A stretch of DNA of 47,359 nucleotides from positions 1 through 47,359 of the forward strand of contig CAIRYK010000054.1 in NCBI GenBank assembly GCA_903882805.1. The letters run 5' to 3'. This document shows, one piece after another, positions 24,559 through 32,961 of this stretch. The notes under the pieces were generated by a model. The model ran no database searches, was not told the origin of the DNA, and worked only from the letters and a program-made list of their open reading frames with translations. This DNA is from an uncultured Bacteroidota bacterium. Lineage in GTDB: Bacteria > Bacteroidota > Bacteroidia > Chitinophagales > Chitinophagaceae. Made by a program: the position numbers and the translations under genes. Position 1 is the stretch's first letter, and each line of letters begins with the position of its first letter.

Positions 24559-24786
24559 TTAAAGCAAAGAAAACAAATCATCGGCAAGAAAAACCTCACT
24601 ATTTTTCAACGTTTTTGTCCTTAAGTCAAACATAGATAAAGGTTTGTTACCAAATAATAATCTACTACTTTCCGCAAAATTGACATTAGCAATTGGATTT
24701 ATAAAAACTAATATTCTGGATAAAACACATTTTCTAAAAAGTTGATTAGAATTAGTCCTGCTAGGCACTACCCCCTGCATAACCAA
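24559..24786 (-). CDS. Unrecognised short reading frame, probable gene fragment
   Basis: Up to 75 codons, with only a TTG (24786) or internal ATG as start. The portion from about residue 15, QLFRKCVLSRILVFINPIAN then LLFGNKPLSMFDLRTKTL, is AT-rich and plausible as protein. The first residues are translated from GC-rich sequence across a composition break near 24775. It therefore looks like the C-terminal piece of a larger gene cut at an insertion junction. The LFGNKPLSMFDL segment faintly recalls the C-terminus of MbcA/ParS/Xre antitoxins, but this is weak. It lies 18 nt before the DUF2971 pseudogene, as in an operon. Confidence 0.4.
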   Translation of the reverse strand: MVMQGVVPSRTNSNQLFRKCVLSRILVFINPIANVNFAESSRLLFGNKPLSMFDLRTKTLKNSEVFLADDLFSLL

Positions 24787-25071
24787 CCCATCGTGAGCCT
24801 TGCGGCCACACGGAGCCGCCCCTACGGTATGCGTATTATGTTCACCACCACAAATCTGCCCCGTTAGCGGGCAACCCTTTTTGTAGAAAAACTACGATGA
24901 TAATGGTTATGCCTCGTAGAGGCTATCCACTACAACGCCCATTTACAAAACACCCCCTTACCCCCATCCCCAAATTTTTCCTACTTTTACCTAAATTTTT
25001 TAATTACTAAAGCATGTCCCTTTGTGTGCTATTATTTTAGTGCGGGGGCGGCGGTTAATGCACTCTACTCC
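24787..25071. other. Intergenic junction region
   Basis: No gene is seen. It holds small GC-rich hairpins, such as GCCTC GTA GAGGC (24911-24923) and TGCCC/GGGCA near 24858, and then a pyrimidine- and A/T-rich leader before asnB. It marks the right edge of the AT-rich island. Confidence 0.5.
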
Positions 25072-27024
25072 ATGTGTGGAATTCTGGCTATCATCAATAA
25101 TACTACAGTAGTTTCTTCAAAACACCTGGCTAAGGCATCGGCCATCATCAGGCATCGCGGTCCCGACGACGAGGGGTTTCTTACCTGGGCGCCCGGAAAT
25201 GCACCCACTATATGGGCTGGCTCAGATACTGCCGATAGCACACACCAACATTTCAATTACGCTCAGTTGCCCGATAGTCAACCCTTCAAGGTGGGTTTCG
25301 GGCACCGCAGGTTGTCTATTATAGATCTGTCGCCGGGCGGCCACCAGCCCATGCTCTACCGCAAGGCCGATCTTGCCATAACCTTCAACGGAGAAGTATA
25401 TAACTACCTGGAAATAAAAGCCGAGTTGCAAAAGCTGGGACATCAGTTCACATCGGCTTCCGATACGGAGGTGATACTACACGCCTGGGAGCAGTGGGGC
25501 CCGCAATGCCTCAACCGCTTCAACGGCATGTTCTCGATGGTGATACTCGATCATCGCAAACGCGAGTTGTATGCTATTCGCGACCGTTTCGGCGTAAAGC
25601 CGCTCTATTATTACAAAGGACAAAATGCCACCTATCTGGCATCTGAAATAAAACAGATACGCACCTCGCCCGATTATCAGTTTGAAATGAATGAGGCTGT
25701 GGCGCGGCAGTTTCTGGCGCTGGGCGCGGTAGAGCATACCGACAGCACCTTCGACACTAAAATAAAGCACCTTCCCGGCGGCCACTACCTGCGCATTGAC
25801 TTGAACAAAGAACGTACCGAACCCGAAATAGTGCAATGGTACACCCTGAACCCTAAAAAATGGACCGGCTCGTTCGACGATGCCGTGGGCCAGTTCAGGG
25901 CGCTGCTCACAGATGCCGTTAGTCTGCGCCTGCGATCTGATGTAAAGGTGGGGTCGTGCCTTTCGGGCGGCCTCGACTCGTCGAGTATAGTATGTATTGC
26001 CGCCGACCTGCTCAAGGCGCGCGGCGATTTTGCCGGACAAGAAACCGTAACTGCCTGCTACGATCTGGCGAAGTATGACGAATGGAATTTTGCGCAAGAG
26101 GTAATCACTAAAACCAACGCCAACCCGCACCGTATATTCCCCACCTTCAAGGGGCTGGAAGACGAAATGAGCGCCTTTATATGGCATCAGGACGAGCCGG
26201 TGGCCAGCACATCGGTCTACAGCCAGTGGGAGGTGTTTAAGGCATCAAGCCGCGCCGGACTAAAAGTAATGATAGACGGACAAGGCGCCGATGAGCAACT
26301 GGCAGGCTATGGCGGCAACGACCTGGCGCTATACACCGGCTTGCTCAAAAAAGCCCGCTTCCTGTCGCTGCTCGATGAGGCGCGCCATTATAAAAAAGAA
26401 AAAGGCGCATGGCCTAAGGGGTTCCTGCTATCGGCTATGCAACTGAATATGGGTAGTACCCTGAGCGGACTGCTGCCCAACAAGGTCCGTATAAAAAACA
26501 ATCCGGCCATAGAATGGGTGCACAATACCGAACCCGGCCACATACATGGCAAGCACGCCCGTAGCCTGCAGGAAAACCTGCTGCGCCAGCTATATGTGCA
26601 GCCACTGCCGGCCCTGCTGCGCTACGAAGACCACAACTCTATGGCATGGAGCGTGGAGAGCCGCACACCGTTTATGGACTATCGGCTGGTGGAGTTTAAT
26701 CTGGGGCTGCCGGAGCAGTTTGTATACAAGCGCGGACTGCGCAAAAACATATTGCGCCAGGCCATGCACGGCATAATACCGCCGGCCATAGAAAACCGCC
26801 GCGACAAAATGGGCTTTGTAACCCCCGAAGAGGTTTGGCTGAAGGGCGATGGTAAAAAATGGTTTAGCGATGGGGTAGAGAAGGCATGCAAGCAGTTTGG
26901 CGGCCACATTCTGGATACCGAGCATACCCGCAAGTATGTGGGCGCTATACTGGATGGCAAGCGCGAATTTGACGCTGTGCCCTGGCGAATAGTTTGTTTC
27001 AGCAATTGGTTCAATAGTATATAG
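25072..27024 (+). CDS. asnB: Asparagine synthase (glutamine-hydrolysing)
   Basis: The start is placed at ATG 25072, because the mature protein must begin with the catalytic cysteine (MCGILAIINNTTVV). The longer frame to 25024 uses GTG and buries it. The 650-residue protein has an N-terminal glutamine amidotransferase domain (about 2-230, IRHRGPDDEGF, HRRLSIIDLS and FNGEVYNY) and a C-terminal synthetase domain with the PP-loop SCLSGGLDSSSIV. It transfers glutamine ammonia to beta-aspartyl-AMP to make asparagine. SVESRTPFMDYRLVEF is a typical late motif. Family members of this B. subtilis-like length sometimes modify cell-wall or polysaccharide substrates, but ordinary asparagine synthesis is most likely. 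Confidence 0.93.
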   Translation: MCGILAIINNTTVVSSKHLAKASAIIRHRGPDDEGFLTWAPGNAPTIWAGSDTADSTHQHFNYAQLPDSQPFKVGFGHRRLSIIDLSPGGHQPMLYRKADLAITFNGEVYNYLEIKAELQKLGHQFTSASDTEVILHAWEQWGPQCLNRFNGMFSMVILDHRKRELYAIRDRFGVKPLYYYKGQNATYLASEIKQIRTSPDYQFEMNEAVARQFLALGAVEHTDSTFDTKIKHLPGGHYLRIDLNKERTEPEIVQWYTLNPKKWTGSFDDAVGQFRALLTDAVSLRLRSDVKVGSCLSGGLDSSSIVCIAADLLKARGDFAGQETVTACYDLAKYDEWNFAQEVITKTNANPHRIFPTFKGLEDEMSAFIWHQDEPVASTSVYSQWEVFKASSRAGLKVMIDGQGADEQLAGYGGNDLALYTGLLKKARFLSLLDEARHYKKEKGAWPKGFLLSAMQLNMGSTLSGLLPNKVRIKNNPAIEWVHNTEPGHIHGKHARSLQENLLRQLYVQPLPALLRYEDHNSMAWSVESRTPFMDYRLVEFNLGLPEQFVYKRGLRKNILRQAMHGIIPPAIENRRDKMGFVTPEEVWLKGDGKKWFSDGVEKACKQFGGHILDTEHTRKYVGAILDGKREFDAVPWRIVCFSNWFNSI

Positions 27025-27065
27025 ATTTGCAATAAAATAAGGCGTTGTGCGCCTTGCTACTTTTT

Positions 27066-29042
27066 ATGAAATTATCCCTTAAGCTTGCCGCGGCAGCCCT
27101 GCTGCTATGCGCCGCCCTGCCTGCTACCGCGCAGGAAAACCCGGCTACCTTTCATTGCAGCGCCGGCAAAAGTTTGCCCGCAGGCAAGGCCACCGTTGCC
27201 GACCCCGCCGAAGACAATTACGACGTAAAGTATGTAAAACTCGACCTTGAGCTATCTACGTTGTCTACCTACCTGAATGGTAGCGTAACCACCCGCGCCA
27301 AGGTTACGGCGGCAACAATGGCCACCTATGTGTTTGAGCTCAACAGCATACTGACTATAGACTCTGTGTTGATCAACGGCGTATCGCGCCCCATAACCTC
27401 AACCGGCGACATTCGCAGCGTGGCGCTGGCAACTCCACTGGCCGCCAATACTATTTTTACCGCACAGGTATTTTACAACGGCACACCGGTTAGCGGCACC
27501 CTGATGGGCGGCGCGCTGGGCCTCAACTGCCTCACATCGCCAAGTTGGAGTGTAAGAGTTACTTACAACCAGAGCGAAGCCTACAAGGCTAAAGAATGGT
27601 GGCCGAGCAAACAGTCGCTACAAGACAAAATAGACTCGGCAGATATATGGCTCACCGTACCCGACACCCTGAAGGCCGGCAGTAACGGCACACTGGTATC
27701 GGCAGCAAGGGTAGGCGCCACATCTTATCAATATCAGTGGAAAGAACGCCACCCTATAGATTACTACCTGATATCTGTTGCCGTTGCCCCCTATGTAGAC
27801 TATAGCTATTATGTGCACTTTACCGGTAGTACAGACTCTATGCTCGTTCAAAACTATGTCTACAATCATCCGCTGCTTATGCCGCGCTTCAAGAGCGTTA
27901 TAGACAGTACCGGCATGATGGTAGACTATTTCTCTACGCTGTTTGGTCGTTATCCGTTTTGGAACGAGAAATACGGACATTGCATGGCGCCGCTCAATGG
28001 CGGTATGGAGCACCAGACCATGACCACCATCGGCTTCTTCGATGCATCGATAGTGGCGCACGAGCTGGGGCACCAGTGGTTTGGCGATCACGTAACCTGC
28101 GCTACATGGGCAGATATTTTTGTGAACGAAGGCTTTGCCAGCTATGTGCAATACCTGTTTGCCGACCATTTTCATAACCATACAGCAGCGCTGAACTACA
28201 TAAAAGACCAGCAAGACAATGTAAAATCGATAGATACCGGAGTAGTGTTTGTAGATGACACCACCGATGAAGGTCGTGTGTTCGACGGACGCCTTAGCTA
28301 CGATAAGGGCTCGTGCGTGCTGCACATGTTGCGCTCTATTGTACACGACGACAGCATGTATTTCCGCATATACCGCGCCTATCAGCAGACCTACCAAAAT
28401 GGCAACGGTACCGTAGCCGGTTTCAGAGATGTGGCCAAAAGTATTGCCGGCAGCGTGGTAAACGGCATTAGCCTCGATACCTTCTTCAATCAGTGGACCT
28501 ATCGCCACGGTTTCCCAATATATACATTCAGCTGGAACCAGATAGGAACTTCAGTGTATCTGCGCGTTCAGCAAAACACATCGGCTCCGTGGTCTGTGCC
28601 TTATTTCTCAGTACCATTTGAGGTGCAGGTAAAAACAGGTTTGCTTGATACAGTTGTGCGCATAAATATCACGCAGCCCGATCAGGAATTTCAGTTTACC
28701 TGGAACACGCCCATCACTTCCATCATCCTCGACCCAGAAAGATGGAATGTGTACAAACTGAACTCGCTGAGCAAAGACCCAACCCTGACAGTAGCCGATA
28801 TGCAAACCCCGGCCCTCGCCATTGTGCCCAACCCCACTGCCGCCAACTGGACCATAACCGGCATAGCCCCCTACACCCAACTGGAACTTACCGATATTGC
28901 CGGCCGCACCCTGTGGCAAACAAACACAGGCACAGCAAAGCAGCAAACCATACCTGCCGCCCACCTGCCCGCCGGCGCCTATCTGCTCCGCGCCACTACT
29001 ACCGGGCAGGTAACGGCCAGTTACAAACTGATAAAGCAGTAA
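27066..29042 (+). CDS. Secreted M1-family metallopeptidase with T9SS type A domain
   Basis: The 658-residue protein starts at ATG 27066 (MKLSLKLAAAALLLCAALPA, signal peptide). Residues about 40-215 form the M1 N-terminal beta domain. GGMEHQTM is the exopeptidase-like motif, and HELGHQWFGDH followed 18 residues after the second His by the Glu of NEGFASY is the complete zinc site. A catalytic Tyr is likely in RLSYDKGS. The C-terminal 75 residues (ALAIVPNPTAANWTI...GAYLLRATT) are a T9SS type A signal. It should cleave N-terminal residues from peptides outside the cell. It begins 41 nt after asnB and ends before a strong terminator. Confidence 0.93.
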   Translation: MKLSLKLAAAALLLCAALPATAQENPATFHCSAGKSLPAGKATVADPAEDNYDVKYVKLDLELSTLSTYLNGSVTTRAKVTAATMATYVFELNSILTIDSVLINGVSRPITSTGDIRSVALATPLAANTIFTAQVFYNGTPVSGTLMGGALGLNCLTSPSWSVRVTYNQSEAYKAKEWWPSKQSLQDKIDSADIWLTVPDTLKAGSNGTLVSAARVGATSYQYQWKERHPIDYYLISVAVAPYVDYSYYVHFTGSTDSMLVQNYVYNHPLLMPRFKSVIDSTGMMVDYFSTLFGRYPFWNEKYGHCMAPLNGGMEHQTMTTIGFFDASIVAHELGHQWFGDHVTCATWADIFVNEGFASYVQYLFADHFHNHTAALNYIKDQQDNVKSIDTGVVFVDDTTDEGRVFDGRLSYDKGSCVLHMLRSIVHDDSMYFRIYRAYQQTYQNGNGTVAGFRDVAKSIAGSVVNGISLDTFFNQWTYRHGFPIYTFSWNQIGTSVYLRVQQNTSAPWSVPYFSVPFEVQVKTGLLDTVVRINITQPDQEFQFTWNTPITSIILDPERWNVYKLNSLSKDPTLTVADMQTPALAIVPNPTAANWTITGIAPYTQLELTDIAGRTLWQTNTGTAKQQTIPAAHLPAGAYLLRATTTGQVTASYKLIKQ

Positions 29043-29063
29043 TGATACATGCAATTTATTACT

Positions 29064-29095
29064 ACAGCGGCCCGGATGCGGGTCGCTGTTTTTTT
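29064..29095 (+). terminator. Rho-independent terminator after M1 peptidase
   Basis: ACAGCGGCCCG, GATG, CGGGTCGCTGT forms a stem with one G-T wobble and is followed by seven Ts. It lies 21 nt after the stop codon. Confidence 0.85.
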
Positions 29096-29107
29096 GTGGA
29101 GGAATGG

Positions 29108-29115
29108 TATCTTTG
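29108..29115 (+). promoter_or_regulatory. Candidate -7 element for DUF262 gene
   Basis: TATCTTTG is an exact TAnnTTTG match, 55 nt before the start codon and just after the preceding terminator. No good -33 box at normal spacing. Confidence 0.35.
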
Positions 29116-29170
29116 TTTTAAGTGAAACAGCATAGAGCCGCATTGAATAATTTGAAAATCACCAATTGAA

Positions 29171-30874
29171 ATGGCAACAAATAATCTTTTAGACACAAAA
29201 ACAGTGACACTCAACGAATTGCTGGGTAACGGAAAGATTTATAAAGTGCCTCAGTTTCAGCGCGATTATTCGTGGACAAAGGATAATTGGGAAGATCTCT
29301 GGAACGACATTATTATTGCTCGTAATACGGGTAAAGCTCATTATTTGGGCGCTATAGTGTTGCAAAATAAAGGCGGTAAATTATTTGAAATTATTGATGG
29401 TCAGCAACGTTTTACAACCATAAGCTTACTAATACTTGCCGTAATAGATGCTATTAATACAATGGCTGTGAATGGAGCGGATACTGATGCGAATAAGGAA
29501 CGTATTAATTTGCTAATGGGGCAGTATATAGGGCAGAAAGACGCGGCCTCACTTACGTACTCAAATAAATTGGAGCTCAATGAAAACAATAATGGTTTTT
29601 ACAAAACAAAATTGGTCAATTTCAGGAGCGACAATATTAGAGGAAAAATAACGCCAACCGACAAATTGATGTGGGATGCCTACAGCTTTTTAAAGGAAAA
29701 ATTGGATGTTGATTTGAAATTTACGAAAGGCGATGAATATGCTACTTTTTTGAATCAAGTAGTGGGCGATCGATTGATGTTTATACAAATTACGGTGGAG
29801 GATGAATTGAATGCATACACAGTTTTCGAAACACTTAATTCAAGGGGTGTAGAACTCACTTCCGCCGATCTGTTAAAAAACTATCTTTTTTCGCTTGTCG
29901 CTGAAAGTAAAGCCGATTTAGATTTAGTGAAAATTCTATGGAAGAAAACCGTAGACTATGTTGGGCTGACAAAGTTCCCGGCTTTTTTACGCTACTATAT
30001 TATGGCTACGCGTAAACAAATAACCAAGGACTATTTGTTTAAAGAGATCAAAACATTCGTCAGAAATGGTAACGATGTTTTTGATTTACTCAATAGGTTA
30101 GAAACGTATGCCGCTGTTTATGCCGCATTGGGCAATGCCGATGATGATAAGTGGAATACTGATAAAGATACCCGAAACGCAATTAGTATTCTTAAATCTC
30201 TGCAAGCAACGCAATGGAAGCCTTTAGCAATGGTTGCCGATCACAAATTTGCTCCAGGAGTATTCAGTCGTTTACTTGATAACATTATAACCATTTCTTT
30301 CAGGTACAATGTTATTGCAAAATTACAGACAAACGAGATGGAAAAGGTGTATAGCGCCGCAGCAATTAATCTTTATCAGTCAGCAACGCCCAGTATAAAT
30401 ACAGTACTCAACGATTTGAAACCTATATACGTTAGCGATGATGATTTTCGAAAATACTTTGATCTGAAAGATTTTGATACCGATAATTCTACCGATAAAA
30501 AATTGGCAAGATACACGCTATATAAAATCGAATCGCAGATGGATGGTGGCGTAAGCACAGACGCGGAGAGCGATAATGGTACAATAGAACACATATTACC
30601 ATTAAGTTATCCGGAAGTTTGGCAAGAAAATTTTTCACAAGAACAATTTGAAAAAAATAAGTTCAAATTGGGTAATCTTACTTTATTGGAAGCTTCAAAA
30701 AATAATAAGAACGCTGCCAATAAAGGCTTTGCAGAAAAAAAAGAAGTGTATTCAGGGAGCAAGTTTGCTATGACCAAACAAATAGATGCGGACGAATGGA
30801 CGCCTGAAAAAATAAAGCACAGACAGGCCAAGTTAGGTAAACTCGCTGCCGCTGCGTGGCGAATACAGTTTTAA
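29171..30874 (+). CDS. DUF262/DUF1524 protein, GmrSD-like (type IV restriction candidate)
   Basis: The 567-residue protein has an N-terminal DUF262 (GmrS/ParB-like) part: VPQFQRDYSW at about 26-35 and FEIIDGQQRFTTISLLIL, with DGQQR at 76-80, which is the conserved nucleotide-handling motif. The C-terminal DUF1524 part has TIEHILPLSYPEVW with H474 and, further on, FKLGNLTLLEASKNNKNAAN with N502 and more asparagines, the signature of an HNH-like (His-Me finger) nuclease. GmrSD-type proteins cut modified phage DNA using NTP hydrolysis. The single-chain form suits such a role, but the actual target is untested. It is AT-rich, between GC-richer neighbours, with no partner gene beside it. Confidence 0.85.
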   Translation: MATNNLLDTKTVTLNELLGNGKIYKVPQFQRDYSWTKDNWEDLWNDIIIARNTGKAHYLGAIVLQNKGGKLFEIIDGQQRFTTISLLILAVIDAINTMAVNGADTDANKERINLLMGQYIGQKDAASLTYSNKLELNENNNGFYKTKLVNFRSDNIRGKITPTDKLMWDAYSFLKEKLDVDLKFTKGDEYATFLNQVVGDRLMFIQITVEDELNAYTVFETLNSRGVELTSADLLKNYLFSLVAESKADLDLVKILWKKTVDYVGLTKFPAFLRYYIMATRKQITKDYLFKEIKTFVRNGNDVFDLLNRLETYAAVYAALGNADDDKWNTDKDTRNAISILKSLQATQWKPLAMVADHKFAPGVFSRLLDNIITISFRYNVIAKLQTNEMEKVYSAAAINLYQSATPSINTVLNDLKPIYVSDDDFRKYFDLKDFDTDNSTDKKLARYTLYKIESQMDGGVSTDAESDNGTIEHILPLSYPEVWQENFSQEQFEKNKFKLGNLTLLEASKNNKNAANKGFAEKKEVYSGSKFAMTKQIDADEWTPEKIKHRQAKLGKLAAAAWRIQF

Positions 30875-30897
30875 GGCCTATCATATCCTACTCCCCC

Positions 30898-31650
30898 TCA
30901 CTCCACTTCCTGCTCGCTGTTGCCGCTCCATATGTCCCACGATGCGTCGGCTTGTAGTTTCAGCATTTCAAAACCGTTTTTTACGGTGGCGCCGCGCTCG
31001 CGGCCCAGGGTTAGGAATTTTGTTTCTTCGGGGTTGTAGATAAGGTCGAAGAGCAGGTGGTGTTTTGTAATGCTGTCGTAGGTTATGGGCGGGGCTGCGT
31101 CGGTATTGGGGTACATGCCCAGCGGAGTAGTGTTGATGATGAGTTTATGGCGGGCTATTACCAGCGGCGTAAGGTCGGTATAGGTGTGACCGCCTTTTTT
31201 TCGGCTCCGCGATATTAGCTGATAGGTGATACCCAGTTGTTGCAGCGCATAGGCTACCGCTTTCGATGATCCGCCGCTGCCCAGTATCAGCGCAAAGGTA
31301 TGTTGCGCCTCCAGCAGCGGTATCAGGCTTTGCTCAAAGCCTATGGCATCGGTATTATAGCCTATTTTACGGCCGTTTTTAATGGCTATGCAGTTTACTG
31401 CGCCTATCGCCCGGGCCACAGGGTCCAGCTCATCCAGATACGGTATTACAGCCTCTTTGTAGGGTATAGTTACATTCAGCCCAGCAATGTTGGGGTTGGC
31501 CGCCAGCAGATTCGGAAATTCACTGATATCTGCCAGCGGAAAAGGGTCGTAAACAGCATAAATATGTTTCTCTGCAAATTTCTTTTTGAAATAGGCAGGC
31601 GAAAATGAATGGGTGAGCGGATAACCTATAAGTCCGTACTGCGCTGGCAA
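30898..31650 (-). CDS. aroE: Shikimate dehydrogenase (NADP)
   Basis: The 250-residue protein begins YGLIGYPLTHSFSPAYFKKK (substrate pocket) and continues with GLNVTIPYKEAVIPYLDELD holding the catalytic lysine, AVNCI and GYNTDAIGFEQSLIPLL (catalytic Asp). ALILGSGGSSKAVAYALQ is the nucleotide-binding turn. It reduces 3-dehydroshikimate to shikimate in aromatic amino-acid synthesis. The only usable start is TTG at 31650 (LPAQYGLIGY), because an in-frame TAA lies two codons upstream, so the start is unusual. It converges with the DUF262 gene, 23 nt apart, with no terminator visible between them. Confidence 0.92.
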   Translation of the reverse strand: MPAQYGLIGYPLTHSFSPAYFKKKFAEKHIYAVYDPFPLADISEFPNLLAANPNIAGLNVTIPYKEAVIPYLDELDPVARAIGAVNCIAIKNGRKIGYNTDAIGFEQSLIPLLEAQHTFALILGSGGSSKAVAYALQQLGITYQLISRSRKKGGHTYTDLTPLVIARHKLIINTTPLGMYPNTDAAPPITYDSITKHHLLFDLIYNPEETKFLTLGRERGATVKNGFEMLKLQADASWDIWSGNSEQEVE

Positions 31651-31796
31651 GGGTTAAGTCGAGAATTAAGTCAAGTGAAAAAGTTAAAACCAAAGGTTGC
31701 GTTCACAACTTTTTTCAATAATACTAAACTTTCTGCTCCTGAATCTTATTATTTTTTTGCTCAGTAATCAGGCAGTAATACTGCAAAGTCCGGTAT

Positions 31797-32567
31797 TTAT
31801 TTGGTTTGTTTATCTAAAAACATATGGAACGTATCGCCTCTTAAACCCAGTCTTGTAGACTCCAGCGGTATTACTTCTGCAGGAGCCAGATTGCCCAGAT
31901 TCACATTGGCGCCCAGCAATTCCAGAAAATAAACCTGTTGCGACTTTTGCGGAGCTTCCCATATTATTTTCTCATAGGGTATCTGGGTCAGTATTTCCTG
32001 CACCAGACCTTCGCGCACCTCGCCCGATGTGCGATAGATGCCCACATTACCTGCTTCGCGGGCTTCTGCTATCACGTAGGTCGATCCCGCTTCCAGCTCG
32101 GCGCGCATCAGCTCTATCCACTTATATGGCGGCATTATGTGCGTAGCGTCTTTCGAGCCTACCTCCGACAGTACGGTAACGTGCTTGGCCAGCTTTTCTA
32201 TGTAGCCCAGTTTTTCAATATGCGGTATCGTCACAGATCCGTCTGATACCTCTACATGGTCCAGACCGAGGTCTTTCACCATGGCCAGATAATCGTCGAA
32301 CTGGTTTCTTACCAGAAATGCCTCAAACAAGGTGCCGCCCAAGTATACCGGAATACCCAATTCTTTGTATATCGCTATCTTCTCGGGCAGGTGGTTGGTT
32401 ACATAACTGGTACCAAAACCGAGCTTTACGATATCTACATAGGGCGCTGCTACAGACAGGAAATCTCTGACGCCGTTAAGCCCCATACCCTTATCCATAA
32501 CCATCGTTAATCCATAGTTGCGGGGCTTTGCTGTGCGCTCCGGAATGTTCTTAAGTTTGAAATTCAT
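31797..32567 (-). CDS. Phosphosulfolactate synthase (ComA family)
   Basis: The 256-residue TIM-barrel protein has the ComA pattern: GLTMVMDKGMGLNGVRDFLS, VDIVKLGFGTSYV, VYLGGTLFEAFLVRN, HVEVSDGSVTIP, SEVGSKD and VIAEAREAGNVGIYR. ComA joins sulfite to phosphoenolpyruvate to give (2R)-phospho-3-sulfolactate, first step to coenzyme M in methanogens and to sulfolactate in spores. Bacteroidota often carry it, but what the sulfolactate is used for there (sulfonolipid precursors such as cysteate have been proposed) cannot be read here. No other sulfonate gene is next to it. Confidence 0.85.
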   Translation of the reverse strand: MNFKLKNIPERTAKPRNYGLTMVMDKGMGLNGVRDFLSVAAPYVDIVKLGFGTSYVTNHLPEKIAIYKELGIPVYLGGTLFEAFLVRNQFDDYLAMVKDLGLDHVEVSDGSVTIPHIEKLGYIEKLAKHVTVLSEVGSKDATHIMPPYKWIELMRAELEAGSTYVIAEAREAGNVGIYRTSGEVREGLVQEILTQIPYEKIIWEAPQKSQQVYFLELLGANVNLGNLAPAEVIPLESTRLGLRGDTFHMFLDKQTK

Positions 32568-32666
32568 GTGCGTGCTTTTTCAAAAACAGGGTAAAGATAA
32601 GCCATTCCCCGTTTTAACACTAAAATGCATTTTTAGCGTTGTATATTGCAGGCACAATCAGGGTAT

Positions 32667-32957
32667 ATGAAACGAGATGTTCCCGTTCTGGGGTTTACGA
32701 TAGGGCTTATACTGCCCGTTCTGGGCATGTGTGTTATGTATATGCTTTGGGGTCATCACCAGGGTTTCTTTGATTTTGTTAAGGGCCTTACACGCCAGCG
32801 CGGCATGGCATCAAAGGTTATGACCCTAAGCCTACTTGCCAACCTCATACCTTTTGTGTACTGCAATTTGAAGCGGTACGACTATACCATGCGCGGCATA
32901 GTAATAGCCACCATGATGTATGCGCTGTTTATTTTCCTCATTATGTTTGTATGGTAA
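32667..32957 (+). CDS. Small membrane protein upstream of lpxB
   Basis: The 96-residue protein is started at ATG 32667 (MKRDVPVLGFTIGLILPVLG). Three hydrophobic segments are visible (about 7-28, 48-65 and 75-96), with basic residues between. No family was recognised with confidence. Its stop is 4 nt before the lpxB start, so the two are almost certainly co-transcribed. A role in envelope or lipid-A metabolism is inferred from position only. Confidence 0.75.
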   Translation: MKRDVPVLGFTIGLILPVLGMCVMYMLWGHHQGFFDFVKGLTRQRGMASKVMTLSLLANLIPFVYCNLKRYDYTMRGIVIATMMYALFIFLIMFVW

Positions 32958-32961
32958 GCTT

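Noticed and set aside
24559..24786. MbcA/ParS-type antitoxin next to a DUF2971 toxin
   Set aside because: Only a weak LFGNKPLSMFDL resemblance, a truncated frame across a composition break, and DUF2971 is not an established toxin; not enough to call a toxin-antitoxin pair.
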